The notes under the pieces were generated by a model. It was not told the origin of the DNA. It worked only from the letters and a program-made list of their open reading frames with translations, and did not search any database. 5,846 nt of DNA, taken from positions 1 through 5,846 of the forward strand of contig JAFAEB010000330.1 of assembly GCA_023424235.1 (NCBI GenBank), in the 5' to 3' direction. This DNA comes from Bacillota bacterium. GTDB taxonomy: Bacteria > Bacillota > Clostridia > Lachnospirales > Lachnospiraceae. This document shows positions 1 through 5,165 of this stretch, piece after piece (positions within the stretch are counted from its first letter, which is position 1; every line of letters starts with the position of its first letter). The position numbers were made by a program, and so were the translations under genes.

Positions 1-75
1 GGTGGATAAAGGGATTCGAACCCTTGGCCTCCAGAGCCACAATCTGGCGCGCTAACCAACTGCGCTATACCCACC
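1..75 (-). tRNA. tRNA-His (anticodon GUG)
   Basis: The reverse complement folds as a full cloverleaf. The acceptor stem GTGGGTA pairs with TATCCAC, there is an extra 5' G (G-1) opposite C73, the anticodon stem is CCAGA/TCTGG with GTG in the loop, and the T-arm contains GGTTCGAATCC. The G-1:C73 pair is the known identity mark of histidine tRNA. The window begins at the discriminator base, so whether CCA is encoded cannot be seen. It is the last of four tRNAs transcribed leftward, 89 bp after tRNA-Arg. I see no separate promoter in that gap. Confidence 0.96.
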
Positions 76-164
76 ATATAAAAATGTTTAATAATTTCTT
101 AAGATAATACAAGGAATAAAATTGGTAACCATTATCAATTTAACAACTTATACTAATTAAAAAA

Positions 165-238
<74 letters not shown>

Positions 239-262
239 AAACAGTATACTCTAGGTATACAA

Positions 263-333
263 AGCGGGTGATGGGAATCGAACCCACGTATCTAGCTTGG
301 AAGGCTAGTGTTCTACCATTGAACTACACCCGC
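263..333 (-). tRNA. tRNA-Gly (anticodon UCC)
   Basis: This is a compact 71-nt tRNA. The acceptor is GCGGGTG/CACCCGC, the anticodon stem is CTAGC/GCTAG around loop CTTCCAA, and the T-arm holds GGTTCGATTCC. The discriminator is U73, as is usual for bacterial glycine tRNA. CCA is not encoded. It is the second gene of the leftward tRNA transcript, 65 bp after tRNA-Pro. Confidence 0.97.
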
Positions 334-398
334 GAAAAGGTTGTCCGTTTTTTTAAACTTATTGAATAAGTTACTCAATATGTAATTTAGAAAAACAA

Positions 399-473
399 TC
401 GGGGTGACAGGATTCGAACCTGCGACCTCTTGATCCCAAATCAAGCACTCTAGCCAAACTGAGCCACACCCCG
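399..473 (-). tRNA. tRNA-Pro (anticodon UGG)
   Basis: The acceptor stem CGGGGTG/CACCCCG with discriminator A, the anticodon stem CTTGA/TCAAG around loop TTTGGGA, and the GGTTCGAATCC T-arm define a proline tRNA reading CCA codons (CCN by wobble). The 3' CCA is not encoded. It is the first gene of the tRNA operon, about 36 nt downstream of the start site predicted from the promoter at 517-545. Confidence 0.97.
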
Positions 474-516
474 TATTTCTGTGATGTTTTGTGTACCTCT
501 CGGTGACGCAAGAACT

Positions 517-545
517 ATTATATTACATGAAAGTGATTATGTCAA
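517..545 (-). promoter_or_regulatory. Strong sigma-A promoter of the tRNA operon
   Basis: On the minus strand a perfect -35 TTGACA (540-545) and a perfect -10 TATAAT (517-522) are separated by exactly 17 bp. Transcription should begin near 509-510 and run through tRNA-Pro, -Gly, -Arg and -His. The full match to the housekeeping consensus fits a stable-RNA operon. The order and spacing are seen directly; the start site is inferred. Confidence 0.93.
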
Positions 546-580
546 CAACTTTTTAAAACTTTTTTTAATTTTTTTTGATT
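546..580 (-). promoter_or_regulatory. Phased A-tracts, probable UP element
   Basis: Directly upstream of the tRNA -35 box there are three A-tracts on the minus strand: 5 A at 550-554, 7 A at 560-566 and 8 A at 569-576. Their centres are about 10 bp apart, close to one helical turn. Such phased tracts bend DNA and resemble the UP elements that contact the RNA polymerase alpha subunit at rRNA and tRNA promoters. The position, immediately upstream of -35, supports this role, but function is inferred. Confidence 0.6.
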
Positions 581-693
581 TCGTTAAAAAACCTTGAAAA
601 TACTAGTGTTTGATGACTTGAAGATAGGTTGAAAGCTTATATTTTTAATATTTTAATTCATATTTTTTATTATAATAATGCTTTCTTATTAAA

Positions 694-772
694 TAACTTC
701 TAAAGCAAACACGTTCCCAATATTCTTTTTAGAATCAAATGTATTACAAACACAAACACTCTCTAGAAGTTA
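694..772. repeat. Inverted repeat with 9-bp arms
   Basis: TAACTTCTA at 694-702 and its exact complement TAGAAGTTA at 764-772 enclose 61 bp. Inside is a small hairpin, ATTCT/AGAAT with a TTTT loop at 722-735, and several copies of an AAACAC word. No open reading frame of note is present. The right arm abuts the second inverted repeat at 770-827, so the two structures compete for the same bases. No mobile-element hallmark is visible. Confidence 0.45.
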
Positions 773-827
773 ATCAAACAGCTAGCACATATCCTCTTTT
801 ATAACATATGCACTTAGCTGTTTATTA
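770..827 (-). terminator. Stem-loop after apbE, possible terminator
   Basis: About 20 nt after the apbE stop codon, AAACAGCTA (776-784) pairs perfectly with TAGCTGTTT (815-823). Inner pairs (GCATATG with TATGTGC, two G-U) and outer pairs (TTAAT with ATTAA) lengthen the stem. It is the only strong structure at the end of the gene, so it may end the apbE transcript or protect its 3' end. No U-tract follows it on the minus strand (GATTAAC comes next), so intrinsic termination here would be inefficient. Confidence 0.45.
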
Positions 828-847
828 AGTTAATATTAGTGTACTCA

Positions 848-1897
848 TTATTTTTTAATATAATCCTCAAAATTCGAACTAAATTTAATTTCTCCTGTTT
901 TTAATACCCATAATGCTTCTGTATCATCTAAACTCTCTATTAGCTTTAATCCATCCTCATAAGGCATATTAAATAGAGCTGTAGATAATACATCTGCTAA
1001 TCCAGAATGCTTACATACTATAGATACTGCGGTGAAATAATCAGATGGCATTAAGGTATTACTATCTATAATATGATGATATGTTTTTCCATCCACTGTA
1101 TAGTATCTTTGATATACACCACTTGTTACTAAGGACTTATCTATTAAATCTAAAATATATAAATAGTTATCTTCATTTTCTAAGTCAGGATTTTGAACTC
1201 CAACATTCCAAGGATCAGACTTCCCATCTCTAGAACCAATTGATCTTACATTTCCACCTACACTAACTAGTCCACTTTCGTATCCTTTTTCAATTGCTGT
1301 CTGACAAACCATTTCAACAGCATAACCTTTTGCGATGGAACCTACATCAAGGCTCATATCTTTATCTTCTAAATAAACGGTTTGTTCCTCTTCATTTATA
1401 ATTAATTTATTTATATCTGTATGATTTATTTTTTCTTCTAATAGATTCATTGGTGGTAGTTTGGCATCTTCAGGAAAATCAATTCCTTCCGTACGATATT
1501 GATGCCATACCTCTAATACTGCTCCTAAGGCTACATTTACTTTCCCACTTGTTAAGTTATATGCATCCTTACAAAAAAGAAGTAAATCAATAATTTTTTG
1601 GTCCACTTTTACTGGGCTTATTCCAGCATTATCATTTATTGTTTTTAAATTGTTGATACCGTCATAAGTATTATAAATATCATATAGCTTATGATATTCG
1701 TTTAATTCATCATAAATTAGCTCTGCAAAGGCTGAAAAATCCTCTTTCGTTTCAGCATAGCCAATTATTTGTGTAACTGTATTAAATAGCTCTAAAAATT
1801 GAGCCTGATAGCGTGTTTCTTCTTTTTTACTACTACAAGCCGATAAGCTTGTTATCATAGATACTAGCAATAAACATACAATTATTTTTCTTAGCAA
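848..1897 (-). CDS. apbE: FAD:protein FMN transferase, ApbE-family lipoprotein
   Basis: ApbE enzymes split FAD and attach FMN through a phosphoester bond to Thr/Ser of exported proteins, using Mg2+. Numbering here counts from the GTG at 1904-1906; the chosen TTG start is residue 4, giving 349 residues, a usual family length. Residues 4-24 form a lipoprotein signal ending in the lipobox LSAC, so Cys24 should be lipidated and the enzyme should act outside the membrane. Family motifs run in order: LFNTVTQ (40-46), LDVGSIAKGYAVE (186-198), SVGGNVRSIG (215-224), SLVTSGVYQRYY (258-269), HHIIDSNTLMP (277-287) and ADVLSTALF (304-312), where Asp305 and Thr309 fit the metal-binding motif. It is the last gene of the leftward cluster, directly after the pplA-like lipoprotein gene, the same neighbour as Listeria fmnB. 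A terminator at 1911-1940 separates the two and probably lowers its expression. The older label, thiamin biosynthesis lipoprotein, is outdated. Confidence 0.95.
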   Translation of the reverse strand: MLRKIIVCLLLVSMITSLSACSSKKEETRYQAQFLELFNTVTQIIGYAETKEDFSAFAELIYDELNEYHKLYDIYNTYDGINNLKTINDNAGISPVKVDQKIIDLLLFCKDAYNLTSGKVNVALGAVLEVWHQYRTEGIDFPEDAKLPPMNLLEEKINHTDINKLIINEEEQTVYLEDKDMSLDVGSIAKGYAVEMVCQTAIEKGYESGLVSVGGNVRSIGSRDGKSDPWNVGVQNPDLENEDNYLYILDLIDKSLVTSGVYQRYYTVDGKTYHHIIDSNTLMPSDYFTAVSIVCKHSGLADVLSTALFNMPYEDGLKLIESLDDTEALWVLKTGEIKFSSNFEDYIKK

Positions 1898-1910
1898 ATT
1901 ATTCACCTCT
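1895..1910 (-). promoter_or_regulatory. SD site and TTG start that set the apbE start
   Basis: AGAGGTG (1904-1910), followed by A, is a good match to the anti-SD. It lies 6 nt before an in-frame TTG at 1895-1897. The GTG three codons upstream is itself part of this SD and has only the terminator U-tract before it, so it is an unlikely start. With the TTG start, the leader peptide begins fMet-Leu-Arg-Lys and then a hydrophobic stretch, as expected for a lipoprotein. Confidence 0.7.
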
Positions 1911-1940
1911 AAAAAAAGGGGAAGTTACACTTCCCCTTCT
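1911..1940 (-). terminator. Intrinsic terminator between pplA-like gene and apbE
   Basis: On the minus strand AAGGGGAAG (1930-1938) pairs perfectly with CTTCCCCTT (1916-1924) around a 5-nt loop, TGTAA, and runs on into a U-tract ending at 1911. On the opposite strand no T-tract follows, so it acts leftward only. It lies 27 bp after the stop codon of the lipoprotein gene, and the apbE SD starts at the very next base. The arrangement suggests abundant lipoprotein mRNA and scarce readthrough into apbE. Confidence 0.9.
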
Positions 1941-1967
1941 ACATACCATATTTAATAATCGTTCAAA

Positions 1968-3077
1968 TTATTTTGCATTACCAACTGCTTTAGTGATTAC
2001 AGAAATATATGGAGCAACTTTCATAGTTACAGATGCAGCTAATTCAGCATCAGCTACTTTTGTTTCTTCTGTTAATGCAATACCATTTACTTCTTCAACA
2101 GTTTTTCCAGCTACATAAGCTGTGAAAGCATTTGCTTGTTCAAACCATTCTTTACCGATTTTAGAGTTTTTAACCATTCCGTAATCAGCGCCTAATTCTT
2201 GTTTAGTTTTTAATTCTGCAGCTAAGTCAGATGTGATTTTACCTGTAGCATCAAATTTAACATCGCTTTGAGAAGCATCTACTACTGCACTTGTAATAAC
2301 ACCATTAGCGTTAGTTGTAACAGCTGCGTAGTTAGAATATGCTCTAGCTACACCTTCAGCATCAGCTGCAGCGTCTTTAGAACCTTCCATATTTGTATTG
2401 ATAGCAAGACCTAAAACGTCACCTTCAACTGCGCCAAGTTCTTTTGCATTTGCAGCTGCTTTTTCAATACCAGCGATATAATCAGCAATTTTAATAGTTA
2501 CACTTGCAGTTAAATCAGCAACTGTAGGTACAGAAGCTTCATCAACAGTAATACCTTTTACTTCTTCAACAGTTTTACCAACTACATAATCAGCTAATGC
2601 ATTTGCTTGTTCAAACCATTCTTTACCGATTTTAGAGTTTTTAACCATACCATAACCTGCTCCAAGTTCTTGTTTAGATTGGAATACAGTATCAGCAGGA
2701 GTAGTTAAAACACCAGTTGCAGAGAAAGCAATTTTAGTTTGAGCAGTGTCAATTTTACAATCTAAGATTTTTCCATCTTGACCAATTAATAATGCTACAG
2801 CTACAGAGTCAACTTGACCTGTACCATCAGCTTCAGCAGTAGCATCTTTAGATTTACCTACAGATGTAATAACTGCTAAACCAGTTTTAGCTGCTTTTGC
2901 AGTTTCAGCTGGAGCTGTTGTATCTGGAGTTGTTGTATCAGGTGTAGTTGTTTCAGCTGGAGTTGTTGTTGCAGGAGTGTCAGTTGCATCCTTTGATGTT
3001 TCTTTGCTTGTTCCACATGCAGTAAATAAAGCCATTACTAATGTTAAGCTAAGTATTAGTGCTAAAATTCTTTTCAT
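1968..3077 (-). CDS. pplA: PplA-like secreted lipoprotein with two repeat domains
   Basis: This 369-residue protein has a lipoprotein signal (1-20, lipobox FTAC, lipidated Cys21), a Thr/Pro-rich spacer (about 30-60) and two homologous domains (about 66-207 and 223-365) offset by 157 residues. Both domains share the block QELGA-YGMVKNSKIGKEWFEQANA (136-160 and 293-317, allowing one variable residue), then YV-GKTVEEV-GI and an AS-VT-K end. The layout is that of a cell-surface protein held off the membrane by a flexible linker. Position between a quinone prenyltransferase and apbE matches pplA of the Listeria EET locus, whose product is FMN-modified and passes electrons outward. No canonical D-x-x-[ST]-G-A-[ST] flavinylation motif is present, so its modification is inferred from context. 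Cys107 in domain 1 is the only other cysteine. The SD GGGAG lies 8 nt before ATG. Low-complexity, Ala- and Lys-rich composition suggests high expression. Confidence 0.72.
   Translation of the reverse strand: MKRILALILSLTLVMALFTACGTSKETSKDATDTPATTTPAETTTPDTTTPDTTAPAETAKAAKTGLAVITSVGKSKDATAEADGTGQVDSVAVALLIGQDGKILDCKIDTAQTKIAFSATGVLTTPADTVFQSKQELGAGYGMVKNSKIGKEWFEQANALADYVVGKTVEEVKGITVDEASVPTVADLTASVTIKIADYIAGIEKAAANAKELGAVEGDVLGLAINTNMEGSKDAAADAEGVARAYSNYAAVTTNANGVITSAVVDASQSDVKFDATGKITSDLAAELKTKQELGADYGMVKNSKIGKEWFEQANAFTAYVAGKTVEEVNGIALTEETKVADAELAASVTMKVAPYISVITKAVGNAK
2128..2177 (-). repeat. Exact 50-bp repeat, copy in domain 2
   Basis: This segment encodes residues 301-317 (MVKNSKIGKEWFEQANA) of the lipoprotein and is identical, including every synonymous position, to 2599-2648. 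The copies are 471 bp (157 codons) apart. Similarity continues at lower identity on the low-coordinate side. Confidence 0.95.
2599..2648 (-). repeat. Exact 50-bp repeat, copy in domain 1
   Basis: This segment encodes residues 144-160 of the lipoprotein, the same peptide as the copy at 2128-2177, with no nucleotide difference. Domains around it differ at many positions, so the identity is local and suggests gene conversion or strong constraint. Confidence 0.95.
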
Positions 3078-3192
3078 AATAATTTCTCCCTATTATTTAT
3101 TTTTATTTTTTATATTAATCCATTTTCATGGAATAATAACATGGTGATAATTTTAACTTTACTCTTTACTTTCTTTATTAAGTGTTTATGTA
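3078..3192 (-). promoter_or_regulatory. Upstream region of pplA-like gene, possible weak promoter
   Basis: This 115-bp AT-rich gap separates the dmkA-like stop from the lipoprotein start. On the minus strand a candidate -10, TATAAA (3108-3113), follows a poor -35, TTATTC, at 16 bp. A small hairpin, TCCAT/ATGGA (3119-3132), lies between them and could be an operator. CCATG occurs twice nearby. No terminator is seen after the dmkA-like gene, so readthrough from upstream is also possible. The lipoprotein SD (GGGAG) is at the left end of the gap. Confidence 0.3.
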
Positions 3193-4092
3193 TTATAAAA
3201 ATGAACTAATTAATATAAGTACCGTATTTATACCCATTATTATAATGTAGTTTTTAATTGCCATAATAAACGTGCTTGCCTTTTCTTGTTTTCTTTTGAA
3301 TACATTAATATTCTTTTGTACGATAGGCAAGGTAAGAAAAGTTAAAAGGCTTAGTGGTGATAACATTTTAAATATAACCATTAAAAGAACGGAAACAAAT
3401 GTTAAGTAATATAAACCACTAAACAGAGGAATTGCTTTTTTGCCAATATAATATGGCAAAGTATGTCTTTTTACCAAAACATCTTTTTCTAAGTCACATA
3501 TATTATTTGCTAACATAATATTGGCTGTCGTGCAAAAAGGTATGATTCCTAGTAAAAGTAAACGTATAAATGGTTCAATATGAACGATTAAGGATATTGT
3601 TTTAAAATTAACATTCAAAGACAGAAAATATCCTGTTGGCATATTAATATACATAATGATAAATGGTATCATAAAACCATAAAACATTCCTGATAAAACC
3701 TCTCCTAAGGGCTGTCTTGAGATTGGTACTGGCCCATATGTATAAAATACACCGCAGATAAAGCATAAACCACCAATTAAAAAGATAACTATATCTGTTA
3801 AAAAGGCCAAATAAAGCCCTAATGAAGCACTTATTAGAAACATTACATATATAATATTTCGTGCAACCTTACGAGTAAATTGAAGTTTCTCTTTATTGTC
3901 CTTCGTATCAATATAATTATTTATTGCTGTGGTTGTTAAATCAAATATAAACATTGCTGCAAAAAAGATGCAGGTTAACTTCCAGTTAATAGCAATATCC
4001 TTTAATAATAGATACGAGATTGTCATAAAAAAGACAAACGTGCTCGTAATTTTAGTTCTAATTTCTACATAATCTAAGAATCTCTTCAACAT
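3193..4092 (-). CDS. dmkA: UbiA-family polyprenyltransferase (DHNA prenyltransferase-like)
   Basis: This 299-residue integral membrane protein has about 8-9 hydrophobic segments. Both Asp-rich UbiA motifs are present: NNYIDTKD (58-65) and NNICDLEKD (196-204), which bind the Mg2+-diphosphate of the prenyl donor. It also has YTYGPVPISRQPLGE (117-131) and RHTLPYYIG (209-217), both typical of the MenA branch, which joins a polyprenyl chain to 1,4-dihydroxy-2-naphthoate to give demethylmenaquinone. Its upstream neighbour encodes a polyprenyl diphosphate synthase, the expected source of the donor. In Listeria, the equivalent DmkA/DmkB pair makes a quinone pool reserved for EET. No other menaquinone genes are in the window, so the naphthoate source is unknown. 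ATG at 4090-4092 has the SD AAGGA 6 nt upstream. A heme O synthase or other UbiA role is less likely given the motifs and neighbours. Confidence 0.88.
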   Translation of the reverse strand: MLKRFLDYVEIRTKITSTFVFFMTISYLLLKDIAINWKLTCIFFAAMFIFDLTTTAINNYIDTKDNKEKLQFTRKVARNIIYVMFLISASLGLYLAFLTDIVIFLIGGLCFICGVFYTYGPVPISRQPLGEVLSGMFYGFMIPFIIMYINMPTGYFLSLNVNFKTISLIVHIEPFIRLLLLGIIPFCTTANIMLANNICDLEKDVLVKRHTLPYYIGKKAIPLFSGLYYLTFVSVLLMVIFKMLSPLSLLTFLTLPIVQKNINVFKRKQEKASTFIMAIKNYIIIMGINTVLILISSFL

Positions 4093-4136
4093 GTCTATTC
4101 CTTATCTTATATGTATAGAAGTACATTCGAGTTATC

Positions 4137-4176
4137 GATGTGAAATAGATGATATAAATATTATCTATTTCACATC
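4137..4176 (-). other. Long perfect stem-loop between dmkB and dmkA
   Basis: GATGTGAAATAGAT (4137-4150) and its exact complement (4163-4176) form a 14-bp stem. The 12 bases between them can pair further through one G-U and four A-U pairs, leaving a 2-nt loop. No U-tract follows on either strand, so it is not a typical terminator. It lies 14 bp after the dmkB-like stop and 44 bp before the dmkA-like start. RNA processing, mRNA protection or a regulator-binding palindrome are the plausible roles. Confidence 0.8.
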
Positions 4177-4185
4177 CTTACTCCT
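4170..4185 (-). promoter_or_regulatory. Orphan SD with start-stop (ATG-TGA) element
   Basis: After the dmkB-like stop codon, AGGAG (4181-4185) is followed 5 nt later by ATG and at once by TGA (4170-4175). The ATGTGA lies within the 5' arm of the stem-loop at 4137-4176 as read on the mRNA. A ribosome pausing here would block that stem. The arrangement is seen directly; any regulatory use is inferred and chance is possible. Confidence 0.35.
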
Positions 4186-4190
4186 ATATA

Positions 4191-5165
4191 TTATGCTAAT
4201 CTTGATGCTTTGTTTAATAAAGTGACAAGTTTATCTTTTTTGCTATCGGTCATTTCCAAACTTTCAATAATTTTCATTGATTTTTTATAATACTTGTTAA
4301 TGACCATTTTTGTAAATAATAAACCATTTGTACTTGATACTGCTTCATTTATTTCATTTCTTGTTATACCCTTAGTTCTTGCTTTTTCTTTTAACTCGCT
4401 TTTTTCTTTTAGAGCATGAATAAGAGGTAAGGTTATAACTCCTTGTTCATAATCAGATTGAACTGGTTTATTGGCTATTTCTTCAGAAGTATCAAAATCA
4501 ATACAATCATCAGATAACTGAAAAATCATTCCAATATAATTACCTAATCGTTTAAACTGATTAACATCACTTTCATTACATCCAGAGAAAATTGCACCGC
4601 CAAAGAAGGAAGCTTCAAATAAGGCTGCTGTCTTACCAGAAATTATTTTTAAATACTGATAGATGGATAAATCTAAATTTGTATTATTAATATGTTGGTT
4701 TAACTCTCCTAAACATACTTTCCCAACAAAATCTGGCATCTTTAATTCTAGATAATCTTTTTTATTTGGAATTTGAGCAACTAGATTAAGTGCAACACTT
4801 AATAAATAATCACCACAAATTACCGCTGTTCTTTTACCAAACTTTTTTTGAAGTGTGGGTATACCTCTACGTATATCAGCATTATCAATAACATCATCAT
4901 GTACAAGTGTTGCTAGATGTAATATTTCAATTGCTGCAGCTACTGTTATGGCATTTGGGTCAACCATTCCTTCGCTATCTTCTGCTGTTACTAGTACAGA
5001 ATAAGCACGAATATTTTTACCCTGGCCACCTAACAAATGTTTGGTATAGTCTCTTATGATGAGAGGTGATTTACCTAAGATGTGTTGGATTTTTTGCTTT
5101 ACTAAATCCATTGCCTCATCATATTTGACCTTTGTACCTACATCCACTTTTTCATAATTAATCAT
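4191..5165 (-). CDS. dmkB: Polyprenyl diphosphate synthase (trans-isoprenyl synthase)
   Basis: This 324-residue soluble enzyme extends an allylic diphosphate with isopentenyl diphosphate. It has the family set: GGQGKNIR (46-53), the first Asp-rich motif HDDVID with RR (89-94, 99-100), GKTAALFEASF (177-187), the second Asp-rich motif QLSDDCID (216-223) and KPVQSDYEQGVITLP (233-247). Ala85, five residues before the first motif, is small, as in synthases making long chains (C30 or longer) rather than farnesyl diphosphate. Two small departures are Ala54 where Pro usually follows Arg53, and Gln236/Val243 in place of the usual Gly/Lys of the KPxG-D---GK-TLP block. Its start overlaps the preceding reading frame by 8 bp (ATGATTAA), which implies translational coupling; the SD is weak (AGAAAG). 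It probably supplies the side chain to the dmkA-like enzyme downstream. A general heptaprenyl synthase role is the alternative. Confidence 0.9.
   Translation of the reverse strand: MINYEKVDVGTKVKYDEAMDLVKQKIQHILGKSPLIIRDYTKHLLGGQGKNIRAYSVLVTAEDSEGMVDPNAITVAAAIEILHLATLVHDDVIDNADIRRGIPTLQKKFGKRTAVICGDYLLSVALNLVAQIPNKKDYLELKMPDFVGKVCLGELNQHINNTNLDLSIYQYLKIISGKTAALFEASFFGGAIFSGCNESDVNQFKRLGNYIGMIFQLSDDCIDFDTSEEIANKPVQSDYEQGVITLPLIHALKEKSELKEKARTKGITRNEINEAVSSTNGLLFTKMVINKYYKKSMKIIESLEMTDSKKDKLVTLLNKASRLA

Noticed and set aside
119..141. Inverted repeat AAATTG/CAATTT between tRNA-Arg and tRNA-His
   Set aside because: Only 6 AT-rich pairs with an 11-nt loop and no U-tract; too weak to call a terminator.
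546..585. T-runs as a plus-strand terminator
   Set aside because: No stable GC stem precedes them and no plus-strand gene ends here; they fit better as A-tracts upstream of the minus-strand tRNA promoter.
1898..1906. GTG at 1904-1906 as the apbE start
   Set aside because: This GTG is part of the SD for the TTG three codons later and has no SD of its own. It remains a possible alternative but is less likely.
1940..1968. Separate apbE promoter (TTGAAC with TATGTA, 15-bp spacer)
   Set aside because: The match is weak, the spacing is short, and transcripts would start inside the terminator hairpin.
4111..4126. Small inverted repeat ATGTA/TACAT upstream of the dmkA-like gene
   Set aside because: Five AT-rich pairs around 6 bases are expected by chance in this base composition.
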